DNA from: M55B144 sp964550615
Lineage (GTDB): Bacteria; Bipolaricaulota; Bipolaricaulia; UBA7950; UBA9294
Direction of reading: 5' to 3'
Assembly: GCA_964550615.1 (NCBI GenBank)
Contig: CAZKAB010000003.1
Location: 1-64,000 of the forward strand
Length of the DNA stretch: 64,000 nucleotides
The notes under the pieces were generated by a model, which was not told the origin of the DNA, made no database searches, and worked only from the letters and a program-made list of their open reading frames with translations. Made by a program: the position numbers and the translations under genes. The stretch's first letter is position 1, and every line of letters starts with the position of its first letter. Positions 43,201-52,372 of this stretch are shown piece by piece.

Positions 43201-44079
43201 TCAGATCTCCTCGAGAGCGAATAGGTCACGGAAACCGTCGCCGATCAGGTTGAACCCGAGGACGGTAATCATGATTGCCACCGCTGGGAAGATGGCGATC
43301 CACCACTGATCGGGCAAGTACTTCGCCCCGTCCGCCACCATCGTTCCCAGATCCGGCGTGGGCGGCTGCGCGCCGAGACCGACAAAGCTAAGGGCCGATC
43401 CAATCAGGATCACCCACCCCATGTCAAGACTCATCTTGGTGAATATGCTGGACACGCAATTGGGAAGGATCTCGCGGAACAGGATGTGCGAGCGACTTGC
43501 GCCGGTGACCTCGGCCGCTTGCACAAAGAATTCATTCCGGAGCGAGGAAGAGAGCCCATAGACCAGACGCGTATACCACGGCCACCACATCAAGGACACG
43601 GCCATCATCGCGTTGAATACGCTCGGCGTAAGCACGGAACAGATAGCGAGCGCCAGGATCAGGGGCGGGACCGCGAGGAAGACATCGGTGACCCGCATGA
43701 TCACCGTATCGATCCACGTCCCACGGTAGTATCCCGCAACCAGCCCCAAGACGACGCCGGGCACCACTACCAGCGATAGAACCACAATCCCCATCATCAG
43801 TGAATAACGGAAACCGAAGAAGATGCGCGACAGTATGTCGCGGCCGAAGACATCGGTCCCGCACAGGTGTTTGAGACTCGGTGGCTGGCTCGCGTCGGCG
43901 AAGTTCACGAATCGTCCGGCATTCGAAGGATACGGAGAGACAAAAGGAGCAAATACGGCGATGAAGGATACGGCCAGCACGAAGCACAGACCCACTACCG
44001 ACACGGGATTCTTGGAGAACTTATACCAGTTCTTTCTCAACGCCTCCAAACGACGTTTCAAGAGAGGATTCCTTATCAT
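43201..44079 (-). CDS. Peptide ABC transporter permease (OppC-like)
   Basis: This 292-residue inner-membrane permease has the OppC N-terminal extension and about six helices. The EAA loop is EVTGASRSHILFREILPNC. The segment HLCGTDVFGRDILSRIFFG is diagnostic of OppC/DppC. ATG 44079 follows AAAGGGG. The next gene begins one base before the stop region. Confidence 0.93.
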   Translation of the reverse strand: MIRNPLLKRRLEALRKNWYKFSKNPVSVVGLCFVLAVSFIAVFAPFVSPYPSNAGRFVNFADASQPPSLKHLCGTDVFGRDILSRIFFGFRYSLMMGIVVLSLVVVPGVVLGLVAGYYRGTWIDTVIMRVTDVFLAVPPLILALAICSVLTPSVFNAMMAVSLMWWPWYTRLVYGLSSSLRNEFFVQAAEVTGASRSHILFREILPNCVSSIFTKMSLDMGWVILIGSALSFVGLGAQPPTPDLGTMVADGAKYLPDQWWIAIFPAVAIMITVLGFNLIGDGFRDLFALEEI

Positions 44080-44081
44080 GT

Positions 44082-45110
44082 CTATTTTCCCCTTTCCGCG
44101 CCCAACCGGATACGCGGATCGAGCCACGCCACCAGCAAGTCGACCAGGATATTTACGATGATGAATACCACTCCCAGTATCATGACTACCGCCGATACAG
44201 CGTTCAGATCCTTGTTTAGCATGGCATTAATCCCATAGCGCGAGAATCCTGGCCAGTTGAAGATCAACTCGACCAGAAATGCGTTTCCAAGGAGGGACGC
44301 GAAATCGAGGCCGAGGATTGAAACCGTGGGAATGAGCGACGGCTTCAGTAGGTACTTGAGCATCACCATGCGTTCCGGAACGCCGAATCCCTTTGCCGAC
44401 GCAATGTAGTCCTTGCCCAGGTTGTCACTGATTGTGGAACGGGTGATTCGCGCCTCTTGTGCCATTCCGCCCAACGCCAGACTGATCGCGGGCAGAAGCA
44501 TGTGCTTGATCGCATCACCTAGGGCAGCGAAATTTCCGCTCAATATTGAGTCCACCGAAACCATCCCGGTTATCACCGGAGGGCGATGGATCCAAGGGCT
44601 TAGCCGCCCCACCGTTGGCAGCAAGTTTAGTACATAGCCGAATAACAGCAGAAACAGGATCGCAAACACAAACGAGGGAGTGACCACCCCGATGTATGAA
44701 AAGATGCGGACGCTGTTATCGACCCATGTATTGCTGTACCGGCCGGATATCGCACCGAGCAGGACACCGAAGACGGCCATGATCAACCCGGCAAAGATCG
44801 CCAACTCCATGGTCGCCGGAAGGAACTCCTTTACGTCTTCGATGACCGGACGACGCGTGAACAACGACTGTCCGAGATCACCATGCAACGCCCCCGAAAG
44901 CCAGTAGTAGTACTGGACATAAAGTGGGTCGTTTAGATGCATCTGCGTGCGCATGTTCTCCACCGCCCACTGCGGTGCGCGTGAGCCGAGGGCCATGCGT
45001 ACCGGGTCTCCCGGTAGTACGCGGGAGATCGTGAAGATGAGTAAGGACAAGCCGAACAAGACGAATATGGAGAGCGCAAGCCGCTTGCCCAGGAACTTCA
45101 GTATGCTCAT
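44082..45110 (-). CDS. Peptide ABC transporter permease (OppB-like)
   Basis: This 342-residue permease has the DppB start FLGKRLALSIFVLFGLSLL followed by RVLPGDPVRMALG, six helices and the EAA loop SAKGFGVPERMVMLKYLLK. ATG 45110 lies behind AAAGGACGG. It is separated from the binding-protein gene by a hairpin-rich spacer. Confidence 0.93.
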   Translation of the reverse strand: MSILKFLGKRLALSIFVLFGLSLLIFTISRVLPGDPVRMALGSRAPQWAVENMRTQMHLNDPLYVQYYYWLSGALHGDLGQSLFTRRPVIEDVKEFLPATMELAIFAGLIMAVFGVLLGAISGRYSNTWVDNSVRIFSYIGVVTPSFVFAILFLLLFGYVLNLLPTVGRLSPWIHRPPVITGMVSVDSILSGNFAALGDAIKHMLLPAISLALGGMAQEARITRSTISDNLGKDYIASAKGFGVPERMVMLKYLLKPSLIPTVSILGLDFASLLGNAFLVELIFNWPGFSRYGINAMLNKDLNAVSAVVMILGVVFIIVNILVDLLVAWLDPRIRLGAERGK

Positions 45111-45145
45111 CGATTGCCGTCCTTTGCCGTCACGTCTCAAGGAGG

Positions 45146-45205
45146 GGGTGGGGAAGGGCGGACTTCCCCACCCGTCGGCGCTAGCCCCATTAAGGTGGGG
45201 AAGTC
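45146..45205 (-). promoter_or_regulatory. Alternative hairpins between oppA and oppB
   Basis: Three repeats of a GGTGGGGAAG-type arm are present: 45146-45156 and 45194-45205 (same sense), with the complementary CTTCCCCACC at 45161-45173. The central arm can pair with either flank, 11 bp with one or 12 bp with the other, but not both at once. On the minus-strand mRNA this gives mutually exclusive hairpins. It probably lowers permease expression relative to the binding protein. Confidence 0.65.
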
Positions 45206-45215
45206 GCCTATTACT

Positions 45216-46796
45216 CTAGTCGTTCACCTTGATGAATCTGGCGGCCAAGTTGTAGCCCATGACCGGATTCACCACGCCTTTGGCCACAGGCCAATCTACA
45301 TAGCTTGCCTGATATGCGTGCTTCTCCACCTGTTCGAATACGAAGATTGTGGGGCAGAGATCGCTGATGTAGTTCTGGATCTCCGCATACTTGGCGAAGC
45401 GCGCCGCTCGATCGACCGTGCTGATCGAGTCTTCGATCATGGCATCAAGCGTGCTGTCGAGGAGCCATTCGTTCTGCTCCCATGTGGGCGCAGAATTTGA
45501 GTGATAGCGCGATTCGAGAAGCGAACCGGCCTCCGGATAGTGGGATGAATCGAAGACGGAGACGATGTTCGGGCTGGTGTCTTCCTGTCCCATCTCCTCA
45601 ACTACCGACATCCACGGCACTTTGACTACCTGCACGTCGATCCCGATGTCGGCCATGTTGGACATGAAGGAAAGCGCTACCTTCTCTTCGTCGGGGACTT
45701 CCGCGATCCAGTGGAAGACTACCGGGTACTTGTCCAGCTCATCCGCATACTTGGACAGCGCCAGTTCCTCGCGCGCCTTGGCCAAGTCGCGATGGAACTG
45801 GAAGACGTTCGGATCGGCGCCGGGAAGGTTCTGTGGAACGGGCCCACGTGCCTGGAATGCGCCCGGGAAAATGTGGTTGACAACCGTGGCATAGTCGGTC
45901 GCCCATGCCATCGCCAACCGGAAATGAATGTCGTCGGTGGGCGGAGTGCGGGTGTTGATCATCAGATAGAACTCAGTTCCAGGCGAGAAGGCTGCAACAT
46001 CTACTCCGTCGAGCGCATCCAGCGCCGACAGCGCCTCTTGGGACTGCCACTGGTCCGAAATCTCAAGTTCTTTTCTGGCCATCATCGTACGTACCGTCGC
46101 CGCCTCGGTTGTACCGATGAACCGAACTTCGTTAGGTGTGGCATCATCAAGCGCGATCCAGTAATTCGAATTCTTGGACATCACCAGCTCTTCTTCGAGC
46201 CGGAACTCTTCCACCATGTACGGACCGCTGCCCGCGTCGTTGGTGAGCAGGAAGTTCTTCCCATAGTCGCCTTCGTCTCCGTACGGGCCGGGAGTGACAA
46301 CGTTCGCTTCGACCAGAGCCGAATTCAGGATGTACAGGCGATAAAGGGTCGAAATGAACGGGCCAAACGGTTGGGAGAGTTGGAATTGTACTGTATCGTC
46401 GTCGATCACGGTTGTGCTCTCCACACGTCCCAAGAACAGGAACGCATAGCCCTCTCCAATCGTCGTCAGGCGGTCCATGGAGTACTTGACGTCTTCAGCT
46501 GTGAGCGGGGTGCCATCGTGGAATGTGACGTCGTCACGCAGATGGAATGTCCAGGTGAGTGTATCATCCGACACCTCCCACGATGTGGCGACATGCGGGA
46601 GAGGATCACCTTTGGAATCGGGATAGACGAGGGTGTCGTACAGATTTACGAAGGATGACGAACTGGAGAAGTCCGATCCTACCGCCGGGTCTATGTACGT
46701 CGGCCAGGCAAAGGTCACCCGTAGCGGGCCTCCCGCCATGGCGATCATGCTAAGCGACATTAAAGCCAAACAAACAACAAACACGACTCGCTTCAT
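45216..46796 (-). CDS. Peptide ABC transporter substrate-binding protein (OppA-like)
   Basis: This 526-residue SBP_bac_5 protein has a signal peptide (residues 1-21, ending AMAGG) without a lipobox cysteine. It contains the family segments TWTFHLRDDVTFHDGTPLTAEDV and VKYSMDRL, given here as separate motifs, and a C-terminal domain with EVPDEEKVALSFMSNM. ATG 46796 follows AAAGGAGGTAACAAA. It captures the substrate in the periplasm. The ligand is the key unknown of the operon. Confidence 0.92.
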   Translation of the reverse strand: MKRVVFVVCLALMSLSMIAMAGGPLRVTFAWPTYIDPAVGSDFSSSSSFVNLYDTLVYPDSKGDPLPHVATSWEVSDDTLTWTFHLRDDVTFHDGTPLTAEDVKYSMDRLTTIGEGYAFLFLGRVESTTVIDDDTVQFQLSQPFGPFISTLYRLYILNSALVEANVVTPGPYGDEGDYGKNFLLTNDAGSGPYMVEEFRLEEELVMSKNSNYWIALDDATPNEVRFIGTTEAATVRTMMARKELEISDQWQSQEALSALDALDGVDVAAFSPGTEFYLMINTRTPPTDDIHFRLAMAWATDYATVVNHIFPGAFQARGPVPQNLPGADPNVFQFHRDLAKAREELALSKYADELDKYPVVFHWIAEVPDEEKVALSFMSNMADIGIDVQVVKVPWMSVVEEMGQEDTSPNIVSVFDSSHYPEAGSLLESRYHSNSAPTWEQNEWLLDSTLDAMIEDSISTVDRAARFAKYAEIQNYISDLCPTIFVFEQVEKHAYQASYVDWPVAKGVVNPVMGYNLAARFIKVND

Positions 46797-46823
46797 TTTG
46801 TTACCTCCTTTCGCGAAAAGCAG

Positions 46824-47159
46824 CTATTCCACCTTTGTCTCTGGTTTCGTTGTCGCTGCATCACCTCCTGTCTTGGCATCGGCATGATCTACCAGTGCTC
46901 CAACAATCGCGTCCAGAAACGCGGTGAATTCATCCTGGTCGGTCATAACGCAGTATTTGCCGCTGTCGATCTTGTTCCTCATCAATCTAAGTCGATCGCT
47001 TGCTATGCCTTCCTCTTCCAAGATCGCAATCAAGCGACTGGCCGCATCCACGAGCCTGAACGGACCGTAAGTCGGGGTTTCATCGACCAGATTCCGTGCG
47101 CTCGTCACCATATAGCCGACAAGTGCGAATATCTCTTCTTCCAGTTGTCTCTTATCCAC
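46824..47159 (-). CDS. Small DUF6092-like helical protein
   Basis: This protein of about 111 residues is helical. Residues ~5-60 (EEEIFALVGYMVTSARNLV, ETPTYGPFRLVDAASRLI) match my memory of DUF6092, small proteins seen in hydantoinase clusters. GTG 47159 follows GAGGAAGATC and overlaps the nitroreductase gene by 8 bp. The C-terminal ~20 residues are low-complexity. The function is unknown. Confidence 0.55.
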   Translation of the reverse strand: MDKRQLEEEIFALVGYMVTSARNLVDETPTYGPFRLVDAASRLIAILEEEGIASDRLRLMRNKIDSGKYCVMTDQDEFTAFLDAIVGALVDHADAKTGGDAATTKPETKVE

Positions 47160-47670
47160 GATCTTCCTCAAACACGAACACACCTTCTCTGCGACGGGCC
47201 GGCGGCGGCGGTATTGCTGACGGCCATCCCAGCGAGACGAGGAGGATCGGCTTTACACCCTCCTCCAGTTTAAGGAATCGGCCGACGCTTTGCCCATGGA
47301 AAGACGCGATCGTGCAGGTTCCCAATCCCTCTGCATGAGCGGCCAGCAAGAGGTTTTGCGTCGCCATGGCCGCATCGACCGGGGCAAGAAACGTTTCTCC
47401 CAACGATCCTCCCTTGGCGCGTGCTGCGGTGAGGTTCTGACATACGGCGATCACGACAGGCGGGTCGCCGAGGAGTCCCGGGCTCACAATCTTGATATTC
47501 CTGATCTGTCCCGGTTCAGTGACGACGACAAACTTCCAAGTCTGTGCATTCCCTCCGGAAGGCGCCCAAATTGCCGCCTCCAGTAGCCGCTCGACAAGCG
47601 CACGCTCAACGGGGCGGTCGAGAAAGTCCCGCACACTCCGCCGACCTGTTATCGCTTCCCGCAGTTCCAT
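47152..47670 (-). CDS. Nitroreductase-family flavoprotein
   Basis: This 172-residue FMN-fold protein has GRRSVRDFLDRPVE at the N-terminus, AAIWAPSGGNAQTWKFVVV, the dimer helix AAMATQNLLLAAHAEGLGTC and PILLVSLGWP. The order matches NADH oxidase/nitroreductase proteins. ATG 47670 lies 5 bp after the HyuB stop. It may reduce an unsaturated ring or act as an electron carrier in the pathway. The role is inferred from position only. Confidence 0.82.
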   Translation of the reverse strand: MELREAITGRRSVRDFLDRPVERALVERLLEAAIWAPSGGNAQTWKFVVVTEPGQIRNIKIVSPGLLGDPPVVIAVCQNLTAARAKGGSLGETFLAPVDAAMATQNLLLAAHAEGLGTCTIASFHGQSVGRFLKLEEGVKPILLVSLGWPSAIPPPPARRREGVFVFEEDRG

Positions 47671-47674
47671 GGTT

Positions 47675-49411
47675 CTATCGTCCTCGCAGTCTCTTTGTCG
47701 CGTCCAGGTCGACCCTCATCGGATCGCCGACGAGAACCACGCCGTATGTCTTCTCGGCAATCTCACTTGTTATGTATCCATCGATTACGTCGGCGCATAC
47801 CGCATCGGGGTCGCGGAGCATCGGGTCGCCGTATCCGCCGCCCATGCCGGTAATGAAGCGCGCCACATCTCCCTCTCCCAGTTCTTCCTTGGAGAAGCGC
47901 CCTCGCCGCTCGACCGCTCCATCCTTGGTGCGCACTTCCACCATGTTGGGAGTGCCAAGCATTCCTTCCGCCAATCCCCAGGGGGGGAACTTGTTTCGTC
48001 CGAAGCTGGCGGTGACGAACGCCTTGGAGTTCGTAATGCGATAATCCTTCACGAGTCCGTATCCGCCACGCCATTGGCCGTGTCCGCCATCGACAATATT
48101 CAACCCGTACTGATCGACGATGAACGGATAGCGAGTCTCCGCCACCTCGATCGACAGCACATAGGTCTCGCCGTCACCGGAGCAAACGAGGCCGTTCTCT
48201 CCGTCTTTCCCCTTGCCGGCTCCCCAGCCGCCGGCGTTCGGCTCGACGGAAAAGAACCACTCCCCCGTGTCGTCATCGATGCCGCTCACGGTTGTGCCGC
48301 ATACGCTCAGGAAATGGCCGGCAGTGATACGCTGCGGGATAGCATCGGCCAACGCCCTCCAAACCACATCTCCGGCATAGCTGTCCGATTCCCAATATGT
48401 GCTGATCGGGGCGGGTCGCTTCGGATTGAAGACCGTGTCCTCGGGGACGATCACCTTCAGCGGCGTGAATAAGCCTTCATTCGGTGAACCATGCGGGCTT
48501 ACCACCGCCTTGTAGGCGAACTTGGCCGTGCTGATCAGCGCGGACAGGGGAGCGTTGATCGGGCCGCGGCAGGTCTTGCCTGTGCCGGTGTAGTCGACAA
48601 TGAATTCCTCGTCGGTGATCGTCACCTTCACCTTGACCAGCACCGGCTCGCCACCCAGGCCGTCATCATCGATGTATTCCTCTGCGAAGAACTCTCCCTT
48701 AGGAAGCGACTTGAGCTCTGCCAATGCTTCTTGTCTCCCTTGCTCGAGATAGATGTCGATCGACGCAAGCACCGTATCGAGTCCGTACTTGTCACAGATC
48801 TGGGTTATCCGATTGGCCGCCACCTGGAGTGACGCCGCCTGCGCCCTCATGTCGCCCAAGATCATCTCGGGAACGCGGATGTTTCTTGTCAATATATCTA
48901 CGATCCCCGAGATTTCCTTTCCCCGTTCGATAATCTTTACACACGGGAACTGCAATCCCTCCTGATAGATTTCAGTTGCATTGGGAGACCAGCTACCGGG
49001 ATCCTTCCCTCCGATGTCGTTCCAATGGCCTTTGCTCGCCGCAAACATGATCGGCTCATTGCGGTAGAAAACGGGCATCACAAGAACGACGTCGTTCTGA
49101 TGCGTCGCCCCGCCCATGTAGGGATCGTTGAGGATTATCACGTCTCCCTCTTCGAGCCCGTCGATTCCGAACTTGTTCAGCACTTCTTGCACGGCATCGG
49201 TAAGGACTCCGATGAACGGAGGGATACCGTTCGCTTGTGCAATCATGCGCGCCTTGGCATCGGTGACCGCGCAGCCGTAGTCGAGTACCTCATAGATGAC
49301 GGAGCTCTTGCTTGTGCGTCCGAACGCAACGAACATCTGCTCGGCGGCCGAGATCAGCGCCCGCTTGATCACTTCTATGGTAAAGGGATCGATGTCTAGT
49401 TTACTCGGCAC
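47675..49411 (-). CDS. hyuB: Hydantoinase B / oxoprolinase subunit (HyuB)
   Basis: This 578-residue HyuB-family subunit has DPFTIEVIKRALISAAEQM, VIILNDPYMGGATHQNDV, SKGHWNDIGGKDPGSWSPN, MRAQAASLQVAANRI and the C-terminal GGGYGDPMLRDPD. Together with HyuA it forms an ATP-dependent enzyme that opens cyclic amides such as N-methylhydantoin, 5-oxoproline or hydantoins. GTG 49411 follows GGAGGTGCAGC and overlaps hyuA by 11 bp. Confidence 0.9.
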   Translation of the reverse strand: MPSKLDIDPFTIEVIKRALISAAEQMFVAFGRTSKSSVIYEVLDYGCAVTDAKARMIAQANGIPPFIGVLTDAVQEVLNKFGIDGLEEGDVIILNDPYMGGATHQNDVVLVMPVFYRNEPIMFAASKGHWNDIGGKDPGSWSPNATEIYQEGLQFPCVKIIERGKEISGIVDILTRNIRVPEMILGDMRAQAASLQVAANRITQICDKYGLDTVLASIDIYLEQGRQEALAELKSLPKGEFFAEEYIDDDGLGGEPVLVKVKVTITDEEFIVDYTGTGKTCRGPINAPLSALISTAKFAYKAVVSPHGSPNEGLFTPLKVIVPEDTVFNPKRPAPISTYWESDSYAGDVVWRALADAIPQRITAGHFLSVCGTTVSGIDDDTGEWFFSVEPNAGGWGAGKGKDGENGLVCSGDGETYVLSIEVAETRYPFIVDQYGLNIVDGGHGQWRGGYGLVKDYRITNSKAFVTASFGRNKFPPWGLAEGMLGTPNMVEVRTKDGAVERRGRFSKEELGEGDVARFITGMGGGYGDPMLRDPDAVCADVIDGYITSEIAEKTYGVVLVGDPMRVDLDATKRLRGR

Positions 49412-51467
49412 GCTGCACCTCCGTGACAACCAGATTTCCGAAGTCATCGACAGTCAGTTGCTGCCCGGGGCAGACGATGGTCGTACACGCCGGCTCCTCA
49501 ACTACTGCTGGGCCTACGATTGCGGCTTGCGGGGGGAGGAGGTCGCGCTCATAGACCTTGCTTCCTACCTCGCCCACATCCTCGAAACGGACGGGGCGTT
49601 CACCCTTGCATGCCTGTTCGAGATTGCATCCGCCACTCTCCATTCGTTTGAACGATGGTTTCTTCTCTTCTCCCCAACCGACAAGATGGAAGTTCACCAC
49701 CTCCACGGGGTCGTCTTGTCGGAAGGAATATGCCTGCTCGTGGAGTTCGTGGAACTTGTCGATCAGCAGGTCGAAGCGATCCTTTCCTTGCAGCATTTCA
49801 TCGGATACTGGTGTGCGCACCGTATGTTCCTGCCCTTTGTAGCGAAGGTCGAGAAAGCGTTCGAACCACACGCGTTCTAGCGGGAAGTCTTCATCGGAGA
49901 ACTGGGCGCGCGCCTCACCTTCGAGATCGGCGAATAGCGCGGCGATGGCCGCGAGATGAGCGGGGTCGCATCCAATCAGGCGGGTGCGGATAAAATCGTG
50001 TCTGAGATTGGTCATTAGCATTCCCCATGCAGAGAATTGCCCGGGCGCGCGCGGCACAATTACCTTGCGCATGTGTAATTCGCGCGCCAGAGTTGCCCCG
50101 TGCAGTCCGCCCGCTCCTCCGGAAGCAACCAATGCGAAGTCGCGTGGATCGTATCCACGCTCGATACTTACGCGCTCCAGAGCGGCCTGCATATTGGCGT
50201 TGGCCAGGCGGATGATTCCGAGCGCGGCTTCCACAATAGAGATTCCAAACGGATCAGCGATCTTCCTCACGGCGGCCTCGGCCTTCTCCACGTCCAGCCG
50301 CATCTGCCCACCGAGGAAGTACCCGGCACTTAGGCGGCCGGTAAGCAAGTTAGCGTCAGTCACCGTCGGCTCATCGCCACCCAGCGCATAGCAGGCCGGT
50401 CCCGGATCGGCTCCAGCGCTGAGCGGACCGACATGGAGGGCGCCTCCTCGATCGATCCATGCGATCGAGCCGCCGCCCGCCCCCACCTCTACAATATCTA
50501 CTACGGGAACCTTTAGCGGATACCCGGCCCAAGTGGCCGTCTTCTCCAGATGATAGTCGGTGTTGATCTTAAGATTGCCGTTGTCGATCAGGCTAACCTT
50601 TGCCGTTGTCCCCCCCATGTCGAACGAGATCACACTCTTCTCATCCGCAGCTGCGGCAACGATACTCGCTCCGATCACGCCGCCCACCGGTCCCGATTCA
50701 ATCAGGTGAATCGGGACACGCTGGGCAAGCGGGAAGGTTGTAGTGCCACCATTTGACTGCATTGCGTATTTAGCGCCCGCTATTCCCATTTGCAGCAACT
50801 CATCTTCGAGGGTAGCCAGGTAGAGTTTCGCCGTCGGCTGTACATACGCGTTGAGGGCCACGGTGTTGGTACGTTCGTATTCGCGCCACTCTTGTGTGAT
50901 CTCATGCGATACGGTCACGGATGCCTCGGGATAGAGCTTTTCGATCATCTGTTTCGTTCGCTGCTCGTGCGCATGGTTGGCATAGGAATGGATATAGCAG
51001 ACGGCTATCGCTTCGATCCCGGCCTTTTTGCATTCCTCTACTGCAAGGGCTACGTCCTCTTCTTGCAGGGGCTGGAGCACTGTTCCGCGATGGTCGACCC
51101 GCTCGCGTACCTCAAATCGAAAGCGTCGCGGAATGAACGGCTTCGGCTTCTGATAGAACAGGTTGTACATGTCCGTACGGTTTGCGCGTTGGATCTCGAG
51201 CACATCACGGAATCCGTGCGTCGTGATCAGGGCGGTCTTGGCGCCCGTCCTCTCGGTAAGAGAGTTGATGACAACCGTTGTGCCGTGGACGAATTGGCGT
51301 ATCTCGTTGGGATCGAGCCCGCTCTTTCTGATCGTCCGAATTACGCCGGTGGCGAAGTTCTCCGGGGTGGTGAGTTCCTTTTCCAGGACAACATCTCCCC
51401 TCACTTCTTCCAAGGCGACAAGATCGGTGAACGTGCCGCCGATATCAATGGCTAGCCGTTTTGCCAT
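49401..51467 (-). CDS. hyuA: Hydantoinase A / oxoprolinase subunit (HyuA)
   Basis: This 688-residue HyuA has the N-terminal phosphate motif LAIDIGGTFTDLVAL and FVHGTTVVINSLTERTGAK, the middle domain VISFDMGGTTAKVSL, and GGAGGLHGATLARELH. A C-terminal HyuA domain (about 490-688) is present, making this the full-length form. ATG 51467 follows GGAGGAGGACAT and overlaps the regulator gene by 16 bp. It should be the ATP-binding half of the HyuAB enzyme. Confidence 0.92.
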   Translation of the reverse strand: MAKRLAIDIGGTFTDLVALEEVRGDVVLEKELTTPENFATGVIRTIRKSGLDPNEIRQFVHGTTVVINSLTERTGAKTALITTHGFRDVLEIQRANRTDMYNLFYQKPKPFIPRRFRFEVRERVDHRGTVLQPLQEEDVALAVEECKKAGIEAIAVCYIHSYANHAHEQRTKQMIEKLYPEASVTVSHEITQEWREYERTNTVALNAYVQPTAKLYLATLEDELLQMGIAGAKYAMQSNGGTTTFPLAQRVPIHLIESGPVGGVIGASIVAAAADEKSVISFDMGGTTAKVSLIDNGNLKINTDYHLEKTATWAGYPLKVPVVDIVEVGAGGGSIAWIDRGGALHVGPLSAGADPGPACYALGGDEPTVTDANLLTGRLSAGYFLGGQMRLDVEKAEAAVRKIADPFGISIVEAALGIIRLANANMQAALERVSIERGYDPRDFALVASGGAGGLHGATLARELHMRKVIVPRAPGQFSAWGMLMTNLRHDFIRTRLIGCDPAHLAAIAALFADLEGEARAQFSDEDFPLERVWFERFLDLRYKGQEHTVRTPVSDEMLQGKDRFDLLIDKFHELHEQAYSFRQDDPVEVVNFHLVGWGEEKKPSFKRMESGGCNLEQACKGERPVRFEDVGEVGSKVYERDLLPPQAAIVGPAVVEEPACTTIVCPGQQLTVDDFGNLVVTEVQRAE

Positions 51468-52033
51468 TCGAGATGTCCTCCTCCTTCCAGTAGCTTCATT
51501 GTCAAGACCCACAGGATCTTTGTCGTTGTGTCACCCGGATTCTGAACGGTGTGTTCCTGCGTTGAAAAGATGTGAAAACTGTCGCCGGGGCCGAGGACAT
51601 CTTCCTTGTCTCCCACCTGCAACAGAACCTGCCCCTCCAGGACGTAGCCGAACTCCTCGCCCACATGCGTCACGCGCGGAGGATGGTAGTGCGGCGGGTA
51701 CTCGGCGATGAGAGCCTCGAGGATACGATCTGTCATTGAATTGGAGAGCAGATTGTAGGTCACCTGGGCATCGCCGATCTTGATCCTGCTGCGCGGTTTT
51801 CCCGCTCTTACTACCAACGGCCCGTCGCTCGGCATGGCGGCGAAGAAGTGCGTCACCGGTACTTCCAGCGCATCGCAGATGGCGCGAAGCGACGATATCG
51901 AAAGAGATGACAGCCCTCGCTCAACCTGAGACAAAAATCCTATGGAAAGGCCGCATCGAGAAGAGACATCTTCCAATGTTAATCCCTTACGTTGACGCAA
52001 TGAGCGGAGTCCTCGACCGATTTCGTGGTCCAT
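51452..52033 (-). CDS. XRE-cupin transcriptional regulator
   Basis: This 193-residue protein has an N-terminal helix-turn-helix (about 8-62, LTLEDVSSRCGLSIGFLSQVE then SSLRAICDALEVP) and a C-terminal cupin (about 105-180, PPHYHPPRVTHVGEEFGYVLEG, GPGDSFHI) that would bind a small effector. It heads the ~22-kb operon and overlaps hyuA, so it is almost certainly the pathway regulator. ATG 52033 lacks a Shine-Dalgarno site, consistent with the leaderless promoter found upstream. Confidence 0.88.
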   Translation of the reverse strand: MDHEIGRGLRSLRQRKGLTLEDVSSRCGLSIGFLSQVERGLSSLSISSLRAICDALEVPVTHFFAAMPSDGPLVVRAGKPRSRIKIGDAQVTYNLLSNSMTDRILEALIAEYPPHYHPPRVTHVGEEFGYVLEGQVLLQVGDKEDVLGPGDSFHIFSTQEHTVQNPGDTTTKILWVLTMKLLEGGGHLEWQNG

Positions 52034-52040
52034 GTTTTTC

Positions 52041-52068
52041 AGTATAGTGAAATTTTTTTAGCTGTCAA
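52041..52068 (-). promoter_or_regulatory. Operon promoter, apparently leaderless
   Basis: On the minus strand TTGACA (52068-52063), a 16-bp spacer and TATACT (52046-52041) are present. The regulator ATG begins seven bases after the -10 box, so transcription should start at or within a base or two of the start codon. An A-run (52059-52053) fills the spacer. This is the only clear promoter seen for the long minus-strand operon. Confidence 0.75.
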
Positions 52069-52372
52069 GCGGACAACCACACCTGCTCCACCAGTAACCT
52101 ACTCATGCAAAGAGATGTGAATGAAATGACGGCTATTGGGTATGAGTGCTTCAGGAGGTCCTGGTTATGCCATGGTGAGTGCGACTGCCGATGATCACAT
52201 GCAGCATCCGGATACGACACTAATCGCGCGAAGCAGCAACTTGCTAGAACAGGTTACTTCAGGGGGTAGGAAGCCCACATGAACCTGGCGGGCAATCAAG
52301 TAATGTGATTTGCAGCACTGTGAATCTTCCGCCTGTCGTGTATACTCCGTTTATATTTGAAAGGAGGCTCTC
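52069..52372. other. Divergent intergenic region
   Basis: About 300 bp between the regulator promoter and the third ribbon-helix-helix gene. A -10-like TATACT lies at 52341-52346, 27 bp before the GTG start of that gene, without a clear -35. Nothing else is recognised. Confidence 0.5.
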
